Part shown: positions 7,907 through 15,357 of the stretch, piece by piece
Layout: each line of letters opens with the position of its first letter
Position numbering within the stretch: the first letter of the stretch is position 1
Source of the DNA: Nocardioides sp. 1609
GTDB lineage: Bacteria; Actinomycetota; Actinomycetes; Propionibacteriales; Nocardioidaceae
Length of the DNA stretch: 64,000 nucleotides
Assembly (NCBI RefSeq): GCF_004522105.1
Contig: NZ_SPUJ01000005.1
Coordinates: forward strand, 310,001-374,000
Direction: 5' to 3'
Position numbers and translations under genes: made by a program
Notes under the pieces: generated by a model
What the model was told of the DNA's origin: nothing
Databases searched by the model: none
Seen by the model: only the letters and a program-made list of their open reading frames with translations

Positions 7907-8775
7907 GCGCCGTCCAGGCCACCGGGTCGACGGGGTCGACCGGGCGCCGGCCGGCCGCGAAGCCGCCGCGCCGCAGCCCGTTCGCGTGGCTGCGCGAGCA
8001 CGTCGTGCTGATCCTCGGCATCCTCGTCCTCGCCTACACGTTCGTGCCGATCGCCGTCGTGGTGCTGATGAGCTTCAACGAGCCGATCAGCGAGCAGTCG
8101 AAGATCTACGAGTTCAACGGCTTCACCCTCGACAACTGGCTGAACCCCTGCGAGGACCCGAGCATGTGCAGCGCGCTCGGTCGCAGCATCGAGATCGGAC
8201 TGCTCGCGACCCTGCTCGCGACCCTGCTCGGCACGCTGGCGGCGTTCGCCCTGGTGCGGCACCAGTTCAAGGGCCGCTCGACGAGCAACCTGCTGATCTT
8301 CATGCCGATGGCGGCGCCCGAGATCGTGCTCGGCTCCTCGCTGCTCGCGATGTTCGTGGCGGCCGGCCTGGCCGGCCAGCTCGGCTTCTGGACGATCTTC
8401 ATCGCCCACGTGATGTTCTGCCTGTCCTTCGTGGTCGTCACGGTGCGGGCCCGCCTCGCCGGCATGGACGACGCCCTCGAGCAGGCGGCGATGGACCTCT
8501 ACGCGACCCCGGCGCAGACCTTCTGGAAGATCACCTTCCCGCTGGTCTTCCCCGGCATCCTCGGCGCGGCCATGCTGTCGTTCTCGCTGTCCTTCGACGA
8601 CTTCATCGTCACCAACCTCAACTCCGGCAACACCACCACGTTCCCCATGTACGTCTGGGGCGTCAGCCGGCGGTCCGTCCCGATGCAGATCAACGTCGTC
8701 GGCACGGTGATGATCGTGATCTCGCTGGCGATCGTGCTGATCGGTCAGTCCCGCGCCCGGCGCCAGGCCGCGTAG
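7903..8775 (+). CDS. potC: Polyamine ABC transporter permease (PotC-like)
   Basis: 290 aa, about six membrane segments, EAA-type loop (LEQAAMDLYATPAQTFWKITFPLVFPGIL). The GTG start overlaps the PotB stop (GTGA) and is preceded by GGAGGAG, an excellent ribosome site. An unusual Ser/Thr/Pro/Lys-rich cytoplasmic N-terminus of about 28 residues precedes the first helix. It is the second half of the heterodimeric channel. Confidence 0.9.
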   Translation: MSAVQATGSTGSTGRRPAAKPPRRSPFAWLREHVVLILGILVLAYTFVPIAVVVLMSFNEPISEQSKIYEFNGFTLDNWLNPCEDPSMCSALGRSIEIGLLATLLATLLGTLAAFALVRHQFKGRSTSNLLIFMPMAAPEIVLGSSLLAMFVAAGLAGQLGFWTIFIAHVMFCLSFVVVTVRARLAGMDDALEQAAMDLYATPAQTFWKITFPLVFPGILGAAMLSFSLSFDDFIVTNLNSGNTTTFPMYVWGVSRRSVPMQINVVGTVMIVISLAIVLIGQSRARRQAA

Positions 8776-8781
8776 GCCGTC

Positions 8782-10188
8782 GTGGGTGCAGCCCGGGCAC
8801 TGGCGGCCGCCGAGCGGTCGGTCTTCTGGCTCGACGACCCCGACCGACCCGAGCCGCTCCCGGGCCTCGTCGGCGACGTGGAGGCCGACCTGCTCGTCGT
8901 CGGCGGCGGGTACGGCGGCCTCTGGACCGCGTTGCGGGCGCTGGAGCGCGAGCCGGGCCGATCAATCGTGGTGCTCGAGGCGGGCCGGTGCGGCAACGAG
9001 GCGAGCGGCCGCAACGGCGGCTTCGCGGCGGCGTCGCTGACCCACGGCTTCGGCAACGGGCTGGAGCGCTGGCCCGACGAGCTCGCCCAGCTGGACCGGC
9101 TGGGCGCCGAGAACCTGCGGGGGATCGGCGAGACCGTCGCGCGCCACGGCATCGACTGCGGGTGGGAGGAGACCGGCGAGCTGGCGGTGGCCGCCCGGCC
9201 GCACCAGGTCGAGGAGCTCGCCGCGGCCGCGCGGGCGATGAGCGCCGCCGGGCACGACGTCGAGCTGCTCGACGCCGCCGGCGTCCGCGCTCACGTCGAC
9301 TCCCCGACCTACCTCGGTGGACTCCTCGACCGCGCCGGGTGCGCGCTCGTCGAGCCGGCGCGGCTCGCCTGGGGGCTGCGGCAGGCCTGCCTCGACCTGG
9401 GCGCCAGGATCCACGAGGGCACGGTGGTGCGCTCGCTCGACCGGGACGACGGCCGCGTCGGTGGCGGCGTCGTCGCGCGGACTGCCACGGGCTCGGTGCG
9501 CGCGCGCCAGGTCGCGCTGGCCACGAACGCGTTCCGTCCGCTGCTGCGCCGGCTCCGGCTGATGAGCGTGCCCGTCTACGACCACGTGCTGATGACCGAA
9601 CCGCTGTCGGCGCAGCAGCGGGCGGCGATCGGCTGGGCCGGGCGCGAGGGCGTCGGCGACAGCGCGAACCAGTTCCACTACTACCGGCAGACCCGCGACC
9701 ACCGGATCCTCTGGGGCGGCTACGACGCGGTCTACCACTACGGCTCGCGCATCGACCGCTCGCTCGAGCAGTCCGACCGCACCCACGGCGTCCTGGCCGA
9801 GCACTTCTTCGAGACCTTCCCGCAGCTCGAGGGGCTGCGGTTCAGCCACCGCTGGGGCGGCGTGATCGACACCTGCACCCGCTTCACGGCGTTCTACGGG
9901 ACGGCGTTCGGGGGCCGGGCCGCCTACGCCCTCGGCTACACCGGCCTCGGCGTCGCCGCGACCCGCTTCGGCGCGGACGTCGTCCTCGACCTGCTCGCCG
10001 GCGAGCCCACCGAGCGCACCGAGCTGGAGATGGTGCGCAGCAAGCCGCTGCCCTTCCCCCCCGAGCCGGCCCGCGCCGTCGGCATCAACCTGACGCGCTG
10101 GTCGATGGACCGCGCCGACCGCAACGGCGGCCGCCGCAACCTGTGGCTGCGCGCCCTCGACCGGGCCGGCCTGGGCTTCGACAGCTGA
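8782..10188 (+). CDS. FAD-dependent amine oxidoreductase (DAO family)
   Basis: 468 aa. Rossmann dinucleotide motif VVGGGYGGLWTALRA (39-53), an ASGRNGG flavin-contact motif shortly after, and a C-terminal segment ALGYTGLGVAATRFGADV typical of D-amino-acid/glycine/gamma-glutamylputrescine oxidase-like flavoproteins. It begins six bases after potC at a GTG, so it belongs to the transporter operon and probably oxidises the imported amine to an aldehyde (inference from context). Its 3' end (about 10164-10208) is followed by degenerate copies of itself and by a repeat array, a sign of local duplication. Confidence 0.82.
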   Translation: MGAARALAAAERSVFWLDDPDRPEPLPGLVGDVEADLLVVGGGYGGLWTALRALEREPGRSIVVLEAGRCGNEASGRNGGFAAASLTHGFGNGLERWPDELAQLDRLGAENLRGIGETVARHGIDCGWEETGELAVAARPHQVEELAAAARAMSAAGHDVELLDAAGVRAHVDSPTYLGGLLDRAGCALVEPARLAWGLRQACLDLGARIHEGTVVRSLDRDDGRVGGGVVARTATGSVRARQVALATNAFRPLLRRLRLMSVPVYDHVLMTEPLSAQQRAAIGWAGREGVGDSANQFHYYRQTRDHRILWGGYDAVYHYGSRIDRSLEQSDRTHGVLAEHFFETFPQLEGLRFSHRWGGVIDTCTRFTAFYGTAFGGRAAYALGYTGLGVAATRFGADVVLDLLAGEPTERTELEMVRSKPLPFPPEPARAVGINLTRWSMDRADRNGGRRNLWLRALDRAGLGFDS

Positions 10189-10251
10189 TCACGCCGCGCC
10201 TCCCGTGGCCGGGCTGGGCTTCGCCGGCTGATCGCGGCGTGCCTCCGGTGG
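10164..10251 (+). repeat. Tandem duplication of the oxidoreductase gene 3' end
   Basis: The 45-base stretch 10164-10208 (last codons, stop and following bases) recurs as 10207-10251 with seven mismatches. A third, more degraded copy starts at 10409 with GTAGCTGCGCGCCCTCGAC, matching the gene from 10143 at 18 of 19 bases. This shows that the end of the gene was copied together with the adjoining repeats. Confidence 0.7.
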
Positions 10252-10726
10252 TCGAGCCGCGGGGACGGAGTCACCGCGAGTCGAGACCCGCTCGACCCGG
10301 CTCGTCCCTGGTGCCGCGACCGCCGCGGCTCCGGTGGTCGAGCCGCGGGGACGGAGTCACCGCGAGTCGAGACCCGCTCGACCCGGCTCGTCCCTGGTGC
10401 CGCGACCTGTAGCTGCGCGCCCTCGACTGGCCCGGGTTGATCGCGCCGTGCCTCCGGTGGTCGAGCCGCGGGGACGGAGTCACGGCGAGTCGAGACCTCT
10501 CGACCCGGCTCGTCCCTGGCGCCGCGACCGCCGCGGCTCCGGTGGTCGAGCCGCGGGGACGGAGTCACGGCGAGTCGAGACCTCTCGACCCGGCTCGTCC
10601 CTGGTGCCGTCGGGCTTCCGGCTGCGGAGGTCTCGACACGCGGGTCGCGGCTTCGTTCCTCAGCAGCGCCGCTTGCTCGACCACCATCGAGGACGGCACG
10701 CTGTCGCTTCGCTCCTGCGTCCGTCC
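10189..10726. repeat. 538-base intergenic region filled with GGTGGTCGAG-type repeats
   Basis: There is no gene between the convergent oxidoreductase and aminotransferase genes. Four direct copies of a 71-76-base unit lie at 10245-10320, 10331-10406, 10454-10528 and 10539-10609. Each begins CCGGTGGTCGAG and contains GTCGAGACC about 25 bases further on. Copies 1/2 and 3/4 form two pairs with spacing of 85-86 bases. A fifth element with the same termini but a different interior lies inverted at 10626-10692. GAGGACGG (10689-10696) pairs with CCGTCCTC (10721-10728) and could end the aminotransferase transcript. These look like non-coding dispersed repeats, not a CRISPR array. Confidence 0.8.
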
Positions 10727-12100
10727 TCAGAGCATCTGGCCGGCCTTCTCGAGGACGGTGCGCATGATCTGCTCGATCTCGTCGAAGTGCGTCTGGTCGC
10801 AGATCAGCGGGGGAGCGAGCTGGACGACGGGGTCGCCGCGGTCGTCGGCGCGGCAGTAGAGACCCTCGGCGAAGAGCTGCTTGGAGACGTAACCGAAGAG
10901 CAGGCGCTCGCACTCCTCGGCGCTGAAGGTCTCCTTGGTGTCCTTGTCCTTGACGAGCTCGATGCCGTAGAAGTACCCGTCGCCGCGGACGTCGCCGACG
11001 ATCGGGAGGTCCTTGAGCTTCTCGAGGGTGGCGCGGAAGGCGCCCTCGTTGTCGCGGACGTTCTCGAGCACCTTCTCCTCCTCGAACAGCTGGAGGTTGC
11101 GCAGGCCGACCGCGGTCGAGACCGGGTGTCCGCCGAAGGTGTAGCCGTGGGCGAACATCTCGCCGCCCTGCAGGAACGGCTCCATCAGCCGGTCGCTGGC
11201 GATCATCGCGCCGAGGGGGGCGTAGCCGGAGGTGATGCCCTTGGCGCAGGTGATCATGTCGGGCTGGTAGCCGTAGCGCTCGGCGCCGAAGAGGTGGCCG
11301 AGGCGACCGAAGGCGCAGATGACCTCGTCGGAGACCAGGAGGACGTCGTACTCGTCGCAGATCTCGCGCACCCGCTGGAAGTAGCCGGGGGGCGGCGGGA
11401 AGCAGCCGCCGGCGTTCTGGACCGGCTCGAGGAAGACCGCGGCGACCGTGTCGGGGCCCTCGTTCTCGATGGCGACCGCGATCTGGTCGGCGGCCCAGCG
11501 GCCGAAGGCCTCCGGGTCGTCGCCGTGGATCGGGGCGCGGTAGATGTTGGTGTTGGGCACCCGGAACGTCGAGGGCACCAGCGGCTCGAACTGCTGCTTG
11601 AGCAGCGGGAGCCCGGTGATCGAGAGCGCACCCTGGGTGGTGCCGTGGTAGGCGATCGCGCGGCTGATGACCTTGTGCTTCATCGGCCGGCCGGTGAGCT
11701 TGAAGTAGTTCTTGGCGAGCTTCCACGCGGTCTCGACGGCCTCGCCGCCGCCGCTGGTGAAGAAGACCCGGTTCAGGTCGCCCGGCGCCGCCTGCGCGAC
11801 CTTGTGGGCCAGCTCGATCGCCGGGGGGTGCGCGTAGGACCACAACGGCATGAAGGCCAGCTCACGCGCCTGCGCGGCGCCGGCCTCGGCGAGCTCGGTG
11901 CGGCCGTGGCCGAGCTGGGAGACGAACAGGCCGGCGAGCGCGTCGAGGTAGCGCTTGCCCTTGTCGTCGAAGATGTAGGCGCCCTCGCCCCGCACGATCA
12001 CCGGTACGTCGGCCCCGTCGGGACCGCCGTAGGTGTCGTGGCGGGTGAAGTGCATCCAGAGGTTGTTCTTCGCGGCGTGCTGCAGCTCGGCGGCGTCCAT
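10727..12100 (-). CDS. Class III aminotransferase (diamine/omega-amine type)
   Basis: 457 aa, PLP-dependent fold type I. The Schiff-base lysine is in ITCAKGITSGYAPLG (about K287), preceded by LLVSDEVICAFGRLG, the class III signature. The sequence resembles enzymes that transfer the terminal amine of putrescine, cadaverine or taurine to pyruvate or 2-oxoglutarate. Within this cluster it probably converts a diamine to an aminoaldehyde for the dehydrogenase encoded at 13911. I chose the ATG at 12100, with AGGA seven bases upstream, over a GTG-type start nearer the divergent gene. Its promoter region is shared with the amidohydrolase gene and holds a candidate Lrp site. Confidence 0.85.
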   Translation of the reverse strand: MDAAELQHAAKNNLWMHFTRHDTYGGPDGADVPVIVRGEGAYIFDDKGKRYLDALAGLFVSQLGHGRTELAEAGAAQARELAFMPLWSYAHPPAIELAHKVAQAAPGDLNRVFFTSGGGEAVETAWKLAKNYFKLTGRPMKHKVISRAIAYHGTTQGALSITGLPLLKQQFEPLVPSTFRVPNTNIYRAPIHGDDPEAFGRWAADQIAVAIENEGPDTVAAVFLEPVQNAGGCFPPPPGYFQRVREICDEYDVLLVSDEVICAFGRLGHLFGAERYGYQPDMITCAKGITSGYAPLGAMIASDRLMEPFLQGGEMFAHGYTFGGHPVSTAVGLRNLQLFEEEKVLENVRDNEGAFRATLEKLKDLPIVGDVRGDGYFYGIELVKDKDTKETFSAEECERLLFGYVSKQLFAEGLYCRADDRGDPVVQLAPPLICDQTHFDEIEQIMRTVLEKAGQML

Positions 12101-12165
12101 GTAACCATCCTGAGGGTCGCGGACCGCTTCTGCAAGTGAATCAGTGGTCGGCGGCACCTCCGACT

Positions 12166-12178
12166 GCGGATTCCGTCG
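12166..12178 (+). promoter_or_regulatory. Candidate Lrp-type site 2 (aminotransferase/amidohydrolase intergenic)
   Basis: GCGGATTCCGTCG resembles ACGGATTTCGTTG at 4568 (10 of 13 bases) and is centred on the palindrome CGGA-T-TCCG. It lies in the 94-base divergent spacer, about 20 bases before the amidohydrolase start. It is weaker than the other sites. Confidence 0.4.
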
Positions 12179-12194
12179 TGCCAGACTCGTCGCC

Positions 12195-13856
12195 GTGACG
12201 ACGCTCTTCCGCAACGCCGCCCTGTTCGACGGCCACCGCTACCGCGGTCCCGGTCACGACGTGCTGGTCGACGCCGGCCGCGTGGTCGCCGTCGGCGGCG
12301 CGGGGACCGGGGCGGGATCCCCGGCGCGCGCCGACGTCGTCGACCTCGCCGGAGCCCTCCTCGCCCCGGGATTCGTCGACGCCCACGTCCACCCCGTCCA
12401 GGGTGGGCTCGAGCGGATGCGCTGCGACCTGTCCGGTCTCGACACCCGCGAGGAGTACGTCGCCGCGGTGGCCGCGTACGCCGCCGCGCACCCCGGCGAG
12501 CCGTGGATCCTCGGCGGCGGCTGGGCGATGCCGGCCTTCCCGGGTGGCACCCCGACCGCAGTCGACCTCGACGCCGTCGTGCCCGACCGCCCCGTCTTCC
12601 TGCCCAACCGCGACCACCACGGCGCCTGGGTGAACTCGCGGGCGCTCGAGGTCGCGGGGATCGACCGGCACACCCCCGACCCCGCCGACGGACGGATCGA
12701 GCGCGACGCCGAGGGTCGTCCGACCGGGACCCTGCACGAGGGCGCCACCGCGCTGGTCTCGCGCCACCTCCCGCCCTCGACGGACGCCGACTACCTCGCG
12801 GCCCTGATGAGCGGCCAGGCCTACCTGCACTCCCTCGGCGTCACCGGCTGGCAGGACGCCATCGTCGGCGCCTACTCCGGCATGGACGACACCTCGGCGA
12901 CCTACACCGCCGCGGCCGCGAGCGGCGACCTCCGCTCCGACGTCGTCGGGGCGCTCTGGTGGGAGCGGCAGCGCGGCGTCGAGCAGGTCGCCGACCTGGT
13001 CGCGCGCCGCGAGGCGATGTCCGGCGGCCGGTTCCGCGCCACCAGCGTCAAGATCATGCAGGACGGCGTCGCCGAGAACGGCACGGCGGCCCTGGGCGCG
13101 CCGTACCTCGACCGGTGCGGCCACGCCACCGACAACACCGGCCACTCGTTCCTCAGCCCGGCCGAGCTCCGCGCGGCCGTCGCCGCCCTGGACGCGGCCG
13201 GCTTCCAGGTGCACGTGCACGCGATCGGCGACCGCGGGGTCCGCGAGGCCCTCGACGCCTTCGAGGCCACCGACCCCGCCACCCGCGCCGAGCGCCGCCA
13301 CCACCTCGCCCACCTCCAGGTCGTGCACCCCGACGACGTCCGCCGCTTCGCCGCGCTCGGCGTCGCGGCCAACGTGCAGGCGCTGTGGGCCTGCCTCGAC
13401 GAGCAGATGGTCGAGCTGACGCTGCCGTTCCTGGGGGAGGAGCGCTCGCGCTGGCAGTACCCGTTCGGTGACCTGCACCGCGCGGGCGCGCGCCTGGTCG
13501 CCGGCTCCGACTGGCCGGTCAGCACCCCCGACCCCCTGCAGGCGATCCACGTGGCCGTCAACCGCTGGGCGCACGGCGAGGACGGGCCGGCCGGCCCCGG
13601 CGGCGACGTCGTGGCCTTCCTCCCGGAGCAGGCCCTCGCCCTCGAGACGGCGTTCGCGGCCTACACCTCGGGCAGCGCGTGGATCAACCACCGCGACCGC
13701 CTCGACGGGGCCGGTGTCGTCGCCCCCGGCGCGGCCGCCGACCTCGTGGTGCTCGACCGCGACCCGTTCGCGGCCCCCGCCGCCGAGATCGGCGCGACCC
13801 GGGTCCTCAGCACCTGGATCGATGGTGAACAGGTCCACCAGCAACGAAATCCGTGA
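12195..13856 (+). CDS. YtcJ-like metal-dependent amidohydrolase
   Basis: 553 aa TIM-barrel amidohydrolase: metal-binding DAHVHP near residue 65, later HVHAIGDRG and SDWPVS, with the composite beta-sandwich at both ends (LFRNAALFDG ... PGAAADLVVLDRDPF). The YtcJ/NfdA subgroup hydrolyses N-substituted formamides or other amides and carbamates; the substrate here is unknown. Next to polyamine genes it may deacylate an acylated amine intermediate (inference). I chose the GTG at 12195, where the barrel family normally begins; a GTG at 12144 would add 17 residues without similarity. The last codons contain an inverted copy of the Lrp-type motif. Confidence 0.83.
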   Translation: MTTLFRNAALFDGHRYRGPGHDVLVDAGRVVAVGGAGTGAGSPARADVVDLAGALLAPGFVDAHVHPVQGGLERMRCDLSGLDTREEYVAAVAAYAAAHPGEPWILGGGWAMPAFPGGTPTAVDLDAVVPDRPVFLPNRDHHGAWVNSRALEVAGIDRHTPDPADGRIERDAEGRPTGTLHEGATALVSRHLPPSTDADYLAALMSGQAYLHSLGVTGWQDAIVGAYSGMDDTSATYTAAAASGDLRSDVVGALWWERQRGVEQVADLVARREAMSGGRFRATSVKIMQDGVAENGTAALGAPYLDRCGHATDNTGHSFLSPAELRAAVAALDAAGFQVHVHAIGDRGVREALDAFEATDPATRAERRHHLAHLQVVHPDDVRRFAALGVAANVQALWACLDEQMVELTLPFLGEERSRWQYPFGDLHRAGARLVAGSDWPVSTPDPLQAIHVAVNRWAHGEDGPAGPGGDVVAFLPEQALALETAFAAYTSGSAWINHRDRLDGAGVVAPGAAADLVVLDRDPFAAPAAEIGATRVLSTWIDGEQVHQQRNP

Positions 13857-13893
13857 CCGACCTGCGCCAGGGGCTACAGATTCCGTTGTCATC
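13841..13893 (+). promoter_or_regulatory. Two Lrp-type sites upstream of the aldehyde dehydrogenase gene
   Basis: GCAACGAAATCCGT (13841-13854) is the exact reverse complement of the 14-mer at 4568-4581 and overlaps the amidohydrolase stop. ACAGATTCCGTTGTCATC (13876-13893) matches 4568-4585 at 15 of 18 bases. They lie in opposite orientation, ending 57 and 18 bases before the gene. A TAGGCT box (13898-13903) follows, seven bases before the ATG. Confidence 0.6.
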
Positions 13894-13910
13894 TCACTAG
13901 GCTCCCCGCC

Positions 13911-15344
13911 ATGGCCGACCAGACCTTCAAGAACGTCGTCAACGGTGAGCTCGTCGACTCGGTGTCGGGCGAGACCTACGACGTCATCGACCCCACGACC
14001 GGAGAGGTCTACGCCGCCGCGCCCCTGTCGGGCCAGGAGGACGTCGACCGCGCGTACGCCGCCGCCGAGGCCGCGTTCGAGGCCTGGGGCGACACGACCC
14101 CGCAGGACCGCTCGAACGCCCTGCTCAAGATCGCGGCCGCGATCGAGGAGCGGGTCGAGGAGATCAACGCCGTCGAGTGCAAGGACACCGGCAAGCCGCT
14201 CGGGCTGACGATGGCCGAGGAGATGCCCTACGCCTCGGACCACTTCAAGTTCTTCGGCGGCGCCGCCCGCATCCTCGAGGGCCGCTCGGCCGGCGAGTAC
14301 ATGGCCGACCACACCTCCTGGGTCCGCCGCGAGCCGATCGGCGTCGTCGGCCAGGTGACGCCGTGGAACTACCCGCTGATGATGATGATCTGGAAGATCG
14401 CCCCGGCGCTGGCCGGCGGCAACACCATCGTCCTCAAGCCGAGCGACACGACCCCGGCGAGCTCGTCGCTGCTGGCGGAGATCTGCCAGGAGTTCCTGCC
14501 GCCCGGCGTCCTCAACGTCGTGTGCGGCGACCGGGACACCGGCCGCGCGCTGGTGGCCCACAAGACGCCGCAGATGGTCGCGATCACCGGCTCGGTGCGC
14601 GCCGGCATGGAGGTCGCGGCGTCGGCCGCGAGCGACCTCAAGCGGGTCCACCTCGAGCTCGGCGGGAAGGCCCCCGTGGTGGTCTTCGACGACGCCGACA
14701 TCGCCCGGACGGCGGAGGGCATCGCCGGGGCCGGTCTCTTCAACGCCGGCCAGGACTGCACCGCCGCCACCCGCGTGCTGGTCCAGGAGGGCATCCACGA
14801 CGAGTTCGTGGCGGCCCTGGCCGAGGCCGCGAGGGGGATGCCCACCGGCGCGCCCGACGACGAGGGCACCTACTACGGCCCGCTCAACAACGCCCACCAG
14901 CTCGAGCGCGTCGCCGGGATGGTCGACCGGCTGCCCGACCACGCCACGGTCGCGACCGGCGGCACCCGCCAGGGCGAGCGCGGCTACTTCTACGAGCCGA
15001 CCGTCCTCTCCGGGTTGCGCCAGGACGACGAGCAGGTCCAGGACGAGATCTTCGGCCCGGTCATGACGGTGCAGAAGTTCAGCGACGAGGCCGAGGCGCT
15101 GCGCTGGGCCAATGGCGTCCAGTACGGCCTCGCCTCGAGCGTGTGGACCGAGAACCACGGCCGCGCCCTGCGGATGAGCCGCAAGCTCGACTTCGGCGTG
15201 GTGTGGATCAACACCCACATCCCGTTCGTCTCCGAGATGCCGCACGGCGGCTTCAAGCACTCCGGGTACGGCAAGGACCTCTCGATGTACGGCCTCGAGG
15301 ACTACACGCGCGTCAAGCACGTGATGAGCTACTTCGGTGAGTGA
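13911..15344 (+). CDS. NAD-dependent aldehyde dehydrogenase, probably gamma-aminobutyraldehyde type
   Basis: 477 aa. Has the full catalytic set: PWNYPL near residue 150, general-base Glu249 in HLELGGKAP, and nucleophile Cys283 in NAGQDCTAATR. The GQDCTA surroundings are usual in betaine-aldehyde and aminobutyraldehyde dehydrogenases. Following an amine oxidase and an aminotransferase it would oxidise 4-aminobutanal or a related aminoaldehyde to the amino acid (GABA). The start ATG follows a TAGGCT box by seven bases, so the transcript may be leaderless, and two Lrp-type sites lie just upstream. The next gene begins 13 bases after its stop. Confidence 0.87.
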   Translation: MADQTFKNVVNGELVDSVSGETYDVIDPTTGEVYAAAPLSGQEDVDRAYAAAEAAFEAWGDTTPQDRSNALLKIAAAIEERVEEINAVECKDTGKPLGLTMAEEMPYASDHFKFFGGAARILEGRSAGEYMADHTSWVRREPIGVVGQVTPWNYPLMMMIWKIAPALAGGNTIVLKPSDTTPASSSLLAEICQEFLPPGVLNVVCGDRDTGRALVAHKTPQMVAITGSVRAGMEVAASAASDLKRVHLELGGKAPVVVFDDADIARTAEGIAGAGLFNAGQDCTAATRVLVQEGIHDEFVAALAEAARGMPTGAPDDEGTYYGPLNNAHQLERVAGMVDRLPDHATVATGGTRQGERGYFYEPTVLSGLRQDDEQVQDEIFGPVMTVQKFSDEAEALRWANGVQYGLASSVWTENHGRALRMSRKLDFGVVWINTHIPFVSEMPHGGFKHSGYGKDLSMYGLEDYTRVKHVMSYFGE

Positions 15345-15357
15345 GCGGGGCGACTCG

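Noticed and set aside
10245..10609. Regular repeats with spacing of 85-86 bases, considered as a CRISPR array
   Set aside because: The units are 71-76 bases, the spacers are short and similar to each other, only four copies exist and no cas gene is present.
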